Below are positions 1 to 9,027 of a DNA stretch of 33,309 nt, piece after piece (the stretch's first letter is position 1; each line of letters opens with the position of its first letter). Under the pieces are notes generated by a model that was not told the origin of the DNA, made no database searches, and was given only the letters and a program-made list of their open reading frames with translations. A program made the position numbers and the translations under genes. Source of the DNA: an uncultured Pseudomonadota bacterium (GTDB taxonomy: Bacteria; Pseudomonadota; Gammaproteobacteria; Enterobacterales; Succinivibrionaceae); assembly GCA_900315145.1 (NCBI GenBank), contig OMYE01000029.1:1-33309 (forward strand), written 5' to 3'.

Positions 1-311
1 TTACGATCAATATGACCGTACTTTACATGGTACTGAATTCCTTCAAGAACGACATAATTATTATGGGTAGCCCACGCATCATTATTTCTGGAAACATTTT
101 GAATAGCTGTTTTAGCATAAACCATCTGATCGACACTGCGGATAGCTCCGCGAAGAGCCTGCAGTCTGGCAATTCTGGCATCACTGGTTACATTTATGTA
201 TTTCGGAACAGCTGAAGCCGCAATAATGCCAAGAATGACGATAACTAAAACAAGTTCAATAAGTGTAAAACCACGGTGAAAATAGTTATGTAGTGTATTA
301 ATTCTTCTCAT
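1..311 (-). CDS. MSHA-like type IV prepilin, N-terminal part (cut by the window edge)
   Basis: The minus strand reads 103 codons from the ATG at 311 to the window edge, so the C-terminus is missing. After a short basic leader (MRRINTLHNYFHRG) comes the type III signal GFTLIELVLVIVILG, with cleavage expected before the Phe and the conserved Glu at mature position 5. The following stretch, with DARIARLQALRGAI and then QMVYAKTAI, closely resembles the helix of MSHA major pilins (MshA/MshB) rather than PilA. An AGGAGGT ribosome-binding site sits 5-6 bases before the start. The mature protein would be processed by a PilD-type peptidase and assembled into a pilus or pseudopilus. The rest of the locus lies outside the window, so major and minor pilin cannot be told apart. 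Confidence 0.9.
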   Translation of the reverse strand, partial: MRRINTLHNYFHRGFTLIELVLVIVILGIIAASAVPKYINVTSDARIARLQALRGAIRSVDQMVYAKTAIQNVSRNNDAWATHNNYVVLEGIQYHVKYGHIDR

Positions 312-988
312 AACTACCTCCTGTATTACATATCAATAAAGAAACTCTAACGCTACTACTATATCTTATTTTTACTCTCAAAATCGAGTTTTTACTATAA
401 ATTAATTGTAATCAAAATTTCACATAATTAACCCGATCACACTATCACTAATAACTAATAACCGGAATCTAATTGCAAATCATCTAATCTCTGTCATATT
501 CTAAAAACAATAACAGCTTTTTCTTCACCTTGATAACACGGCATGAATTGTAATAGATAACATCTTTAGTCGTTTTTTCATTTTTTCAATAATTAGGCTA
601 AACAGTTCCTGTCCGGACAGAATATCAGAACTGCGGATATTTCTTCCGGAAAACAAGAATGATTTCTGAACCAAAAAGGTTCAGTTTAGCACAAATCACC
701 CCAGGCATTATTGATCGATAATGAAGCATACTGCTATCATAAGCACTTATTAAAAGCATATACCGATAAAACCGACCCTATGCAAAATCATCACCGGATG
801 AGGCCGGACACCCCTCAACCGTTTTTTGCATTGAATATAAACTGCAACATTAAAAATTAAGTATTAGACATTAAATATAAAAAGCCTTCAGTACAATCAG
901 ATTCTCATTCCTCTGCAGTTTTTTATTCAATCGTTAGGATAACTGACCGGTAAAAAAATCTATTGAAAAAATTTATTGAAACAAAATC
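312..988. other. Intergenic region with two short inverted repeats
   Basis: This AT-rich stretch lies between the divergent prepilin and Sel1-like genes, and I see no convincing gene in it. It should hold the promoters of both. A perfect 12-bp palindrome, CTGTCCGGACAG, lies at 609-620. A hairpin with 7-bp arms (CTGAACC/GGTTCAG, loop of five A) lies at 666-684 and is followed only by TTT, so it is a weak terminator at best. I found no consensus promoter. Confidence 0.5.
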
Positions 989-2707
989 ATGGACAAAGAC
1001 AAAAAACAAAAAATACATCCCGTGAAAACCGGTATTCTGAACCATTTTCCCGACAGAACTGGTCAAATATTCACAAACGTCTTATTATTCCTCTTATCTG
1101 TATTCAGCCTCTCTGTATCATCCGCAGATAACGGAGTGTATACCGAATCAGGTCAGTCAGTCTCTGCTGATATTTCAGATAATTCCGGCAACGATGCTTT
1201 AGCAGAATCAGAAGGAACAGTCCCCTCTAAAAATACTGAACCGTCTCCTTCAGTAGAGCAGGAAGAAAAAAACATTCTGAAAACAGATGACCGGAAAGCC
1301 AATCCGGCTAATAATGTTTCTACTCAACCTAAAACTGAAGCAGTTCAAGAAAAGTCAGAAGTCGTAACTTTACAGGACAACAGGGAAAGCACGGCTGCTA
1401 CCAAAGAGGACTCCAATCAGGAGAGTTCACCTGCTCAGGATAATTCGGCAGCAGACAGCATCCCTGAGGCAGAAAATAAAGAGCAGCAGACAGAAAACAA
1501 TGAAAACAGCACTGCCTCCGGATCAGAAGCAGATAAGAACACTTCCCAGTCTTCTGAAGACGAACCGGAACCTGTTGATCCTGAGGAAATCTATCATAGA
1601 TGTCTTGAAGCTCACGAAAAACGTACAGATGACGCCATGGATATCTGTCTTAACGGCGCACGTCTCACCAAGGATCCCCGTATTGAATATCTGGTAGCAC
1701 TTAACTACCGTATGGGAATTTCCGTTGCTCCAAGCCATGATAAACAGATTGTATGGCTGCAGAAAGCCGCATCCAAGCGCCATCCGGAAGCCTGCATGGA
1801 TCTCGCTCTTATCATTCTGGACAACTATAATCTTTATCAGAACCATAATATAGGTCTCAAAGGAGTAGAGTTTTTAAAATATGCTGCAGAAACCAACGAA
1901 AAAGCCAGATATCTTTATGCTGATCTGATGCTGGATCCTTTCTACATAAAGCTGGGGATCTTCAACATTGCTGAAGGTTCAGCAATAATGGAGGAACTGG
2001 TAAATAAAGGCAACCCGTGGTCTCTGCAGTGGACTGCCGACTGGCTTATTGAAAACAGAGAGCTTATAGCCCGTGTCCACAATCTCACCAGAGAATCTGC
2101 AAAAGGTGATGATACCGCCTCCGTTTTGCCTCATAATGAAGAAAACGCAAAGGATTCCTCACCTGTATCATCTGATAATCAGGAATCCGGCATTTCTGCA
2201 AAAGACAGCACAGAAAACATTAAAAAAGAGGAAAGTGGTGCCGGCCACCAGACTGTTGCAGAAAATCCTGAGTCAGTTACAGCTGATATGGAAAATAATA
2301 CATCCGAACCTCCGGAAAATATCGGCTCTACCGCTGAAGACGGCAGTGTCCGTGAATACACCGATGAGGAAATTGCCCGTGAACTTCTCAAAACGGACTT
2401 TATATCCAGGGCCGTCAACAGTTATCTTCATGATGAAAACTATCCCGTACTTCTTTATGAACAGGCTGCTGACAAAGGACTGGTATCAGCATACGAGGCT
2501 CTGGCAAAAATCTACATGGAATCAGATAACCAGAGAACAGTCAGAAAAGGGGTAATCTACACATATGCCTACACCTTCTGCAATAACAGAAAATATAATG
2601 ATAAAAATCTCCTCAGCTATCTGAAAATACAGGTAGACAGGGATGAACAGAAAAAAGCTTACGAATCCGCTATTGAAATAGTTGAAAACCAGGGATGTCT
2701 GAAGTAG
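989..2707 (+). CDS. Secreted Sel1/TPR-like repeat protein with disordered acidic regions
   Basis: The product has 572 residues. A basic N-terminus is followed by a hydrophobic segment (about 27-46) ending in SVSSA, a plausible signal-peptidase I site after Ala46, so it is probably periplasmic or membrane-anchored. Residues about 47-200 and 375-455 are rich in Ser, Glu, Asn and Gln and look disordered. Between and after them (about 200-370 and 455-572) are helical repeats resembling Sel1/TPR units, for example KQIVWLQKAASKRHPEACMD and AYEALAKIYMESDN. Such repeats usually bind proteins. Several Cys lie in the repeat part. The ATG has no clear ribosome-binding site, but no other in-frame ATG precedes the signal peptide. 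The exact role is unknown. The nearby lipoprotein at 3329-4327 has a similar layout of signal, disordered acidic part and helical repeats. Confidence 0.75.
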   Translation: MDKDKKQKIHPVKTGILNHFPDRTGQIFTNVLLFLLSVFSLSVSSADNGVYTESGQSVSADISDNSGNDALAESEGTVPSKNTEPSPSVEQEEKNILKTDDRKANPANNVSTQPKTEAVQEKSEVVTLQDNRESTAATKEDSNQESSPAQDNSAADSIPEAENKEQQTENNENSTASGSEADKNTSQSSEDEPEPVDPEEIYHRCLEAHEKRTDDAMDICLNGARLTKDPRIEYLVALNYRMGISVAPSHDKQIVWLQKAASKRHPEACMDLALIILDNYNLYQNHNIGLKGVEFLKYAAETNEKARYLYADLMLDPFYIKLGIFNIAEGSAIMEELVNKGNPWSLQWTADWLIENRELIARVHNLTRESAKGDDTASVLPHNEENAKDSSPVSSDNQESGISAKDSTENIKKEESGAGHQTVAENPESVTADMENNTSEPPENIGSTAEDGSVREYTDEEIARELLKTDFISRAVNSYLHDENYPVLLYEQAADKGLVSAYEALAKIYMESDNQRTVRKGVIYTYAYTFCNNRKYNDKNLLSYLKIQVDRDEQKKAYESAIEIVENQGCLK

Positions 2708-2795
2708 TACACCCGGTCGTATTTTTTATTGTTTTTATTCCCAAACCGGTATTGTATGTTAGAATAAGTTACTATTTTGCAGGAACAGGCATAAA

Positions 2796-2815
2796 CGCCG
2801 CATAATTATGCGGTG
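2796..2815. repeat. Palindrome in the bamE leader
   Basis: A perfect 16-bp palindrome, CCGCATAATTATGCGG (2798-2813), extends to a 20-nt inverted repeat if a G-U pair is allowed. It lies 34 bases before the preferred bamE start and overlaps an upstream in-frame ATG at 2808. It could be an operator for a dimeric regulator or an RNA hairpin in the leader. No T-run follows, so it is not a normal intrinsic terminator. Confidence 0.5.
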
Positions 2816-2846
2816 CCATAAATTTTATAATAGCGGCAATTTTTTT

Positions 2847-3203
2847 ATGAAAGGACCATCACTAAGATTTTTAATCGTCAGCATTTTTTTATCGGCCATT
2901 TTTGTTTCCGGATGCGTATACAGACACGATCTTTACCAGGGAAATTTCACCGAACAGAAGGATGTATACAAGCTTAGAGTCGGTATGACTCCGGAGCAGG
3001 TTAAATTCGTTCTGGGCACACCAATGTTAATTGATCCGTTAGACACATCAAAATGGTACTATATCAACTACGTGCGCAAGGGATGGAATGATCCGGAATA
3101 TCAGACGCTGGTAGTTATTTTTGATGATGATAAAACCGTTAAAGACATCAAGGGGGATTTCCAGAAGAATCCAAAGTTCCTTATTCCTCTGTCAATGGAA
3201 TAA
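2847..3203 (+). CDS. bamE: Outer-membrane assembly lipoprotein BamE (SmpA/OmlA)
   Basis: BamE is a lipoprotein of the BAM complex, which folds beta-barrel proteins into the outer membrane. With the start at 2847 the product has 118 residues. Its lipoprotein signal (MKGPSLRFLIV...) ends in the lipobox VSGC, with the lipidated Cys at 23. The family core follows: YRHDLYQGNF, then the hallmark KLRVGMTPEQVKFVLGTP, then WYYINYV and a beta strand with VVIFDDDKTV. An earlier in-frame ATG at 2808 would add 13 residues but lies inside the palindrome at 2798-2813 and would spoil the signal peptide, so the later ATG is preferred. Neither start has a strong ribosome-binding site. An inverted repeat (CGTTTATC/GATAAACG) follows the stop at about 3210-3246 without a T-run. 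Confidence 0.92.
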   Translation: MKGPSLRFLIVSIFLSAIFVSGCVYRHDLYQGNFTEQKDVYKLRVGMTPEQVKFVLGTPMLIDPLDTSKWYYINYVRKGWNDPEYQTLVVIFDDDKTVKDIKGDFQKNPKFLIPLSME

Positions 3204-3328
3204 TCTTTACGTTTATCAGCCTGACATCCTGCAGGAAGATAAACGAATATAAGGCCATACAGAAGTTTTTTCCGGAATAAGTCTCAGAATAATAAGCATA
3301 ATCAGATCCCTGCACTAGGAATATTAAG

Positions 3329-4327
3329 ATGAATAAATTTTCCGTACTTTCAATAGCCTTGTTTATCTTCACGGGTTGCGTAAACATACCTGACCGCAAT
3401 CCTGCCAGATTTCCCCTGCATCTCAATACATTTAACGCCACCAATAACGGTGTTTTTCCGGACAATCCGGCCCTTACCTACAAATTCAATACATATTCCA
3501 AGGAATGCGCTCTAGGCATCTATCAAAGTGCCGATAAACTGGCTGATTTGTTCAGTTCCACCCTTGTACCGGCATCTCCTGACTACCTTTACCTGCAGCA
3601 GTCAGGCTTTATCGCCGAATACGATGAATGTATGATTATGATGAAGGACAGCATAATTATCCATAACATCAGAATGAAAAAAAAGGAGACAAATGTGACA
3701 TCGTCACAGGATACTGATCAAAAGACTCCGGAAACTCAGGAAGAACAGAAAACTCCGGAAACTCAGGAAGAACAGAAAACTCTGGTAAAACAGGAGAATC
3801 AGGACAATGATCCTGATGACGATGATGACGATGACAACGATGACAGTACTGAAGCAGGCACTCAGACAGATACCTCCGGAATACAATCTGCCAAGGATAC
3901 TCCTTCTTCTGAAAAAACCGCTGTAAAGAACACACACGAAAACAGACACAGAAGACCGGAAAAGGATCCGCATTATCTCGCAAGTTATGAAAAAATGGTA
4001 AAAAGCTTCCCTGATAATTCCGAGGCCGTTGCTAACATCATGTATCAGTTCTACCTGCTTAAGGACTATAAGAGTTTTTATGCCTGGCAGCAGATTTTAA
4101 GCAGCTACACGGTAAAGGAATATAACATGCCTCCGCAGATATTCACGGCAAATTATTTCTTTAAGCATGCAGAAACCCGTGATTACGGCTATAAAATGCT
4201 GGAGAATTACGCCTTACAAGGGTATTCAAGCGCCGTGGAGCTGCTGCAGTCAAGAGATGGTGCCATCTACCGGAACGAACATCCGGAAGCTAAAAAGACT
4301 TACAACAGCATTCTTCAGAGAAAGTAG
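3329..4327 (+). CDS. Lipoprotein with acidic repeat linker and C-terminal helical repeats
   Basis: The product has 332 residues. The signal peptide MNKFSVLSIALFIFTGC has a lipobox, with the lipidated Cys at 17. Residues about 18-120 form a domain I do not recognise. A low-complexity linker follows, with two perfect and one decayed copy of the nine-residue unit KTPETQEEQ, then an aspartate-rich run (DPDDDDDDDNDDS). The C-terminal part from about 215 (YEKMVKSFPDNSEAVANI, then YGYKMLENYALQGYSSAVELL) looks like TPR/Sel1 helical repeats. The gene lies 125 bases after bamE on the same strand and shares its layout with the secreted protein at 989-2707, so a joint envelope role is possible. The function is unknown. 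Confidence 0.75.
   Translation: MNKFSVLSIALFIFTGCVNIPDRNPARFPLHLNTFNATNNGVFPDNPALTYKFNTYSKECALGIYQSADKLADLFSSTLVPASPDYLYLQQSGFIAEYDECMIMMKDSIIIHNIRMKKKETNVTSSQDTDQKTPETQEEQKTPETQEEQKTLVKQENQDNDPDDDDDDDNDDSTEAGTQTDTSGIQSAKDTPSSEKTAVKNTHENRHRRPEKDPHYLASYEKMVKSFPDNSEAVANIMYQFYLLKDYKSFYAWQQILSSYTVKEYNMPPQIFTANYFFKHAETRDYGYKMLENYALQGYSSAVELLQSRDGAIYRNEHPEAKKTYNSILQRK
3722..3802 (+). repeat. 27-bp in-frame tandem repeat
   Basis: Two nearly identical 27-bp units (3722-3748 and 3749-3775, differing at about one base) and a third diverged unit (3776-3802) encode KTPETQEEQ, KTPETQEEQ and KTLVKQENQ. Whole-unit changes in copy number would keep the reading frame of the lipoprotein. Confidence 0.85.
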
Positions 4328-4837
4328 ATTCTGCAGTTCTGATACTGCCGGTAATTCCTGTTACGGCAGTATATCATCCTCATCTCAGCCGTAACGGAAT
4401 TATTAATATAAACGGCAGTGACTGAAAAAACTCCGGAACCGCCGGCAGTAGATAAGAAATAACACAATTTATGGATAACCTCACAGCATGCGGCGGCATT
4501 TAACTGTATGATGACTATTCAGCCCCAGAGAATAATTTAAGTGAGTGAATCATCTGTGGAATAATATGCAGGCAGTAATGCACAAACTTCCATAAATAAT
4601 GCTGAATCCCCTGTAAAAACATCATGTCTGCCAATATGTAATATAACAGGCGTAGCGCAGAATAACACCGGTACAACACAGTTTACTGAAAAACAGGAAA
4701 TCCCCCTGTCCCGGTAAGTACACCAGAAGTATTTCAACCTCCGGTATATCATTCTGCCATATATTAACGGAATCACTGCCCCCTGTTCCGCCTGAGAGGT
4801 ATTTTGATTCATCACTATAACAGCAACGGTAAAACAA
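4328..4837. other. Intergenic region with a strong hairpin after the lipoprotein gene
   Basis: These 510 bases hold no gene I can support. A strong hairpin with arms ATACTGCCG (4342-4350) and CGGCAGTAT (4364-4372) starts 15 bases after the lipoprotein stop. It may end transcription, but no T-run follows. A minus-strand open frame here (4537-5013) runs into the start of the SseB-family gene and has no family resemblance. Confidence 0.45.
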
Positions 4838-5752
4838 ATGACAGAAAACAATAAAAATACTACCGCAGAAAACAGCAGTTCAGATAACAGATTACCTCCT
4901 GAAAGTACCGCAGAGGGAAAGAAAGCCGAGGTGTTCAACAACAGCAAGCTGGAAACCGCCATAAAAAACCTCAGGGAGTCAAATACCCAAATAAACACCC
5001 AGAGAGTGATCATGCAGCTTATTCAGGCCAAAATGGTTGTACCTTTTAATCTCAGTGACAATAACGGCCAGCCCGTTGCAGCAGACAAACCTGAAGACTT
5101 GGTCATCAACAGCGGCTCCCAGATAAACATTGTCCTCCTGTCCAATGAACAGCAGGAGACATTCTGCCCTCTGTTTACCTCAAAAGAGGAATCGGACAAA
5201 ATGACCGTTCCTTGTTCCGGAATGCTTATTCAACCTTTTATGTCCATAGCTAGAAATATTGTTAAAGCCGAAAGCAGCGTCAAAGGTATAGTGATTAATC
5301 CTTTCGGAGATTCCATGACCCTGTCATCAGATGCCCTGAAGGATATCATAAGGGTTGCGGAATCCATGACAACAAATAAAAACTACACCGTCAAAGCGGG
5401 AGATAAGGTGGTTATCTCCAATCCAGGGGAATCCACAAAAACACTTCAGGATATCATCACGGCAGTTGTCAGACAGCATCACTGCATTGAAAAAGCCTAC
5501 ATAAGATTAATGGTGCGTCCTGAGGCTCAGGTTGGAAACAATTCCAGCTATCTGATTATTATCGATTCATCAGATAAGGACGAGGATATCACGCATCTAT
5601 TCAAAGATCTGGCAAAATTGTGCACTCCGCATGCCAATAATGTACCGCTTGATTTTCTGAGATATGACAATACCAATAAATTTATTGTCGATGCACTGGA
5701 CGGTGTCACCCCGTTCTATAAAAAGAAAAAGAAATTTATGGGATTATTTTAA
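4838..5752 (+). CDS. SseB-family protein
   Basis: The product has 304 residues. After a hydrophilic N-terminus of about 35 residues comes a region like the SseB N-terminal domain: LETAIKNLRES, IQAKMVVPFNL, then CPLFTSKEE, and VKGIVINPFGDSMTLSSD. A second half (about 205-304) fits the SseB C-terminal domain: HHCIEKAYIRLMVRPE, YLIIIDSSDKDEDIT, and a terminal GVTPFYKK. In E. coli, overexpressed SseB causes enhanced serine sensitivity; the biochemical role is not well defined. No signal peptide is visible, so it is probably cytoplasmic. The ribosome-binding site is weak. The gene lies 79 bases before ppk1 on the same strand and may be co-transcribed with it. The assignment rests on motif pattern and domain order, not on an alignment. 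Confidence 0.7.
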   Translation: MTENNKNTTAENSSSDNRLPPESTAEGKKAEVFNNSKLETAIKNLRESNTQINTQRVIMQLIQAKMVVPFNLSDNNGQPVAADKPEDLVINSGSQINIVLLSNEQQETFCPLFTSKEESDKMTVPCSGMLIQPFMSIARNIVKAESSVKGIVINPFGDSMTLSSDALKDIIRVAESMTTNKNYTVKAGDKVVISNPGESTKTLQDIITAVVRQHHCIEKAYIRLMVRPEAQVGNNSSYLIIIDSSDKDEDITHLFKDLAKLCTPHANNVPLDFLRYDNTNKFIVDALDGVTPFYKKKKKFMGLF

Positions 5753-5831
5753 ACTGTACCGTTTTTAACAAAATTATTCCTGTCATAAGACCTGTTATAA
5801 CTACGTATTTTTACTTTCAGAGGCTGACAAA

Positions 5832-7955
5832 ATGAAAAATGAAAAGCTTATGCCAAAAGAACTCAGCTGGATATCTTTCAATGAAAGAGTACTTCAGGAG
5901 GCTCAGGATCCGACCGTTCCGATTATAGAAAGAGTCCGTTTTCTGGGAATCTACTCCAGTAATCAGGATGAGTTTTTCAAGGTAAAGATTGCCGAACTCA
6001 AAAGACAGGTCATGATTGATGAGGAAAACAACAGTCATTCCGAGTCCAGACTGCTTCTCAAAAAGGCACTGGCCAAGGTTAAGGAGCTCGGTAAGGTATT
6101 TGATAAAACCTATAAAATAATAATGGATGAGCTCAGTACCCATAACATCTATCTTCTTGATGAAAATCAGATTTCTGAAAGTCAGACCGAATGGGTAAAA
6201 AACTACTTCCGGACCAATGTACTCAAACATATCAGCCCGGTAATAATTAATGAAAATATTAATCTGGTTTCCTTCCTTAAAGATAAATACCCCTATCTTT
6301 TTGTAAAAATGAGCAAAAAGAACTGTACGGATCAGTATGCTCTTATAGAAATCCCGACCGACAAGGTGCCAAGATTCATTCAGATACCGTCAGACAACAA
6401 GAAAGATAAGGTACTGATGATTCTGGACAATGTCATCCGCATAGGTCTCAACCGCATATTTCAGGGGCTGTTTGACTATGACAAAATTTGCGCCTACACC
6501 GTAAAAATGAACCGTGACGCCGAATATGACCTGTCATCACAGCTTGACCGCTCTCTGCTGGAAAACATGTCACTGAGTCTCAAGCAGCGTCTCATAGCCA
6601 TGCCTGTGCGTGTGGCCTACGATAAGGAAATGCCTAAGGAAATGGTTCACCAGTTCATAACCAAACTGAATATCAAGGATATGGACTCCGTGATGGATGG
6701 CGGACGCTACCATAATTTCAAGGACTTTATCAATTTCCCTAATGTCGGCCGTGAATATCTCGAAAACACCAAACTTCCGGCTCTCAATTCAGCCAGATTT
6801 GATAACGCGAGGAACATGTTCGAGGCTATCACCGCCGGGGATATTCTGCTCTACTATCCGTACCACTCCTTCAGATATTTTACCGAGCTGCTTCGTCAGG
6901 CTGCTTACGACCCTCTCGTAAGATCCATCAAAATCAATATCTACCGCGTGGCCAGAAACAGCCGGGTTATCAGTTCACTTATTGATGCCGCCAATAATGG
7001 CAAGAATGTTACCGTAGTGGTTGAACTCAAGGCGAGATTTGATGAAGAAAACAACATTCAGTGGGCCAGCAGACTGACAGAGGCCGGAGTAAAGGTGCTT
7101 TTCGGTATGCCAAGCCTGAAGATTCACTCCAAACTCTGCCTGATTTCCCGCAGGGAGGGCATGGATATTGTCAGGTATGCCCACATTGGCACCGGTAATT
7201 TCAATGAAAAAACCGCCAAAATCTACACCGACTTTGCCCTGTTCACCAGAAACAGAGAACTTACAGATGAAGTGGAAAGAGTATTTGATTTCATTGAATA
7301 CCCGTATACCAGACCTAAATTTACCAATCTGATGGTATCTCCGGTTAATTCCCGCAAAAAAATCTACGAGCTTATTGATACCGAAATCAGAAATGTTCAG
7401 GCCGGACTGGAGGCAAAAATCATCCTCAAGGTTAACAATCTGGTTGATAAAGAGCTTATCAGCCGGCTGTACGATGCCTCTGCCGCCGGTGTGCAGATTA
7501 ACATGATTGTCCGCGGAATGTGTTCACTTTTACCGGGGGTTCCGGGTCTTAGTGAAAATATCAAGGTCATCAGCATTGTTGACCGCTATCTTGAACATCC
7601 GAGAATTATGTACTTCCACAATAACGGAGACTTCAAGCTTTATATTTCCTCCGCCGACTGGATGACCAGAAACCTCGATCAGCGCATTGAGGTAGGCACT
7701 CCGATTTATGATCCGGTGCTGAAAAAACACATTCTGAATATTCTGAATATTCAGTTAAGTGACAATATGAAGGCCCGCATTATCAACAGGGAGCAGGATA
7801 ATCATTATGTACCGAGAGGAAACCACAAAAAGATCCGTTCCCAGATAGCCATCTATGACTATGTTCAGGCAACTGAAAAAGAGCTTAATAACGAAATCAT
7901 ACAGAAAGTAGCCGTCAGAGAAAAGAACGCCAGTGATGACGGAGAATCCGCATAA
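5832..7955 (+). CDS. ppk1: Polyphosphate kinase 1
   Basis: PPK1 reversibly moves the terminal phosphate of ATP onto inorganic polyphosphate, a stress-response polymer. The product has 707 residues, close to the usual length of about 690. The N-terminus has the family pattern ELSWISFNERVLQEA and FLGIYSSNQDEFFKVK. The phospholipase-D-like catalytic part holds KIHSKL, whose His432 matches the autophosphorylated His435 of E. coli, and YAHIGTGNFNEKTAK with His451 matching His454. NIYRVARNS and DQRIEVGTPIYD are further family landmarks. An AGAGG ribosome-binding site lies 8 bases before the ATG. No ppx (exopolyphosphatase) gene follows, unlike the E. coli ppk-ppx operon. Instead hldD converges on the gene. 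Confidence 0.97.
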   Translation: MKNEKLMPKELSWISFNERVLQEAQDPTVPIIERVRFLGIYSSNQDEFFKVKIAELKRQVMIDEENNSHSESRLLLKKALAKVKELGKVFDKTYKIIMDELSTHNIYLLDENQISESQTEWVKNYFRTNVLKHISPVIINENINLVSFLKDKYPYLFVKMSKKNCTDQYALIEIPTDKVPRFIQIPSDNKKDKVLMILDNVIRIGLNRIFQGLFDYDKICAYTVKMNRDAEYDLSSQLDRSLLENMSLSLKQRLIAMPVRVAYDKEMPKEMVHQFITKLNIKDMDSVMDGGRYHNFKDFINFPNVGREYLENTKLPALNSARFDNARNMFEAITAGDILLYYPYHSFRYFTELLRQAAYDPLVRSIKINIYRVARNSRVISSLIDAANNGKNVTVVVELKARFDEENNIQWASRLTEAGVKVLFGMPSLKIHSKLCLISRREGMDIVRYAHIGTGNFNEKTAKIYTDFALFTRNRELTDEVERVFDFIEYPYTRPKFTNLMVSPVNSRKKIYELIDTEIRNVQAGLEAKIILKVNNLVDKELISRLYDASAAGVQINMIVRGMCSLLPGVPGLSENIKVISIVDRYLEHPRIMYFHNNGDFKLYISSADWMTRNLDQRIEVGTPIYDPVLKKHILNILNIQLSDNMKARIINREQDNHYVPRGNHKKIRSQIAIYDYVQATEKELNNEIIQKVAVREKNASDDGESA

Positions 7956-7999
7956 AAAATTGTAAATGGTCAGAAATAACCATTTCTGACCATTTACAA
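7954..7999 (-). terminator. Terminator of hldE-hldD with an 18-bp perfect stem
   Basis: Arms TTGTAAATGGTCAGAAAT (7960-7977) and its exact complement (7982-7999) enclose the 4-base loop AACC. On the minus strand the stem is followed by six T, a classical intrinsic terminator for hldD. The T-run lies at 7954-7959 and so overlaps the ppk1 stop codon (7953-7955). On the plus strand the flanks are A-rich, so it is a poor terminator for ppk1 but may protect the 3' end of that mRNA. Confidence 0.9.
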
Positions 8000-8013
8000 A
8001 AAAACAGAGATTA

Positions 8014-9000
8014 TCAGAGATAAATATCTTCCTTATTTAGGTAGTTCTGCACATAATCGGCCACACCTTCCTCAAGTGAAGTCATTGGTTTAGTATAGCC
8101 TGCCTCTCTCAGCTTATGCATATCCGCCTGAGTAAAGTACTGATATCTGTCCCTGATGCTTTCAGGCATCTCAACAAACTCAATCTTTTCCTCCATTCCC
8201 ATGGCGTTCCATGTAGCCTTGGCAAGGTCGTAGAAGGAACGGGCTTCACCGGTTCCGACATTAAATAAACCGCTGACCTCAGGATGCTGCAGCAGCCAGA
8301 CAATTACATCCACCACATCCTTTACGTATACGAAATCACGCAGCTGCCAGCCGTCTTTGTAGTCTGGATTATATGACTTGAAGAGTTTTACCGGCTCATT
8401 TTTCTTAACAGATGGAAAAATATGGGCAATAACAGACTTCTGACCGCCCTTGTGGTATTCGTTAGGACCGTACACATTAAAGAATTTCAGACCGGCATAC
8501 TGCTTAGGGGTTGGCCTGTTTTCGGCAATTTCTCTGGCAACCTTCACATCAAACGAAGCCTTACTCCATCCGTACGGATTCAACGGACGCAGTGACTTAA
8601 GATACTCAAGATCGGCTCTGTCGGTAAACCCCTGCTCTCCTGAACCATAGGTGGCTGCAGATGAGGCATAAATAAACTGTGCATCATGATCACGGCAGAA
8701 GCACCAGAGTTTCCAGGCAAGCTGCTGATTGTTCTGCAGGATCTTATCAACATCTCTTTCAGTAGTGGTGGAAATAGCCCCCATGTTGATTACTGCTGTT
8801 ATTTCTGATGCATGCTCAGCTAAAAAATCATCCATCTGTTCAGGCAGAATGATACCGCCGACCTCATGCTTGGCCACGTTTTTCCAGCGATCATCCGTAC
8901 CCAGCCAGTCCACGACATAAACATCATGGATATTCATCTCATCCAGTTTGGCCACAATGCATGAACCGATAAAACCGATACCACCGGTAACAATAATCAT
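8014..9000 (-). CDS. hldD: ADP-L-glycero-D-manno-heptose 6-epimerase HldD
   Basis: HldD converts ADP-D-glycero-manno-heptose to the L-glycero form, the precursor of the inner core of lipopolysaccharide. The product has 328 residues (E. coli about 310) and is a short-chain dehydrogenase-type epimerase. TGGIGFIGS near the N-terminus binds the cofactor; INMGAIS, the catalytic pair in NPYGWSKASFD (YxxxK), and KFFNVYGPNEYHKGGQKSV are further family landmarks. AAGGAT before the ATG is the ribosome-binding site. The gene starts 27 bases after hldE on the same strand, so the two form a heptose operon, ended by the strong terminator at 7954-7999. Confidence 0.96.
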   Translation of the reverse strand: MIIVTGGIGFIGSCIVAKLDEMNIHDVYVVDWLGTDDRWKNVAKHEVGGIILPEQMDDFLAEHASEITAVINMGAISTTTERDVDKILQNNQQLAWKLWCFCRDHDAQFIYASSAATYGSGEQGFTDRADLEYLKSLRPLNPYGWSKASFDVKVAREIAENRPTPKQYAGLKFFNVYGPNEYHKGGQKSVIAHIFPSVKKNEPVKLFKSYNPDYKDGWQLRDFVYVKDVVDVIVWLLQHPEVSGLFNVGTGEARSFYDLAKATWNAMGMEEKIEFVEMPESIRDRYQYFTQADMHKLREAGYTKPMTSLEEGVADYVQNYLNKEDIYL

Positions 9001-9027
9001 ATAAAATCCTTATTAAGCTGATTTATA

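Noticed and set aside
4537-5013. Minus-strand open frame of 158 codons with hydrophobic stretches
   Set aside because: It overlaps the start of the SseB-family gene in antisense, has no ribosome-binding site I can see, and its C-terminal half reads like random low-complexity sequence.
4838-5752. First read as MinC because of the N-terminal domain outline
   Set aside because: No MinC C-terminal beta-helix pattern; the CPLFTS, NPFGD and terminal PFYKK landmarks fit SseB better.
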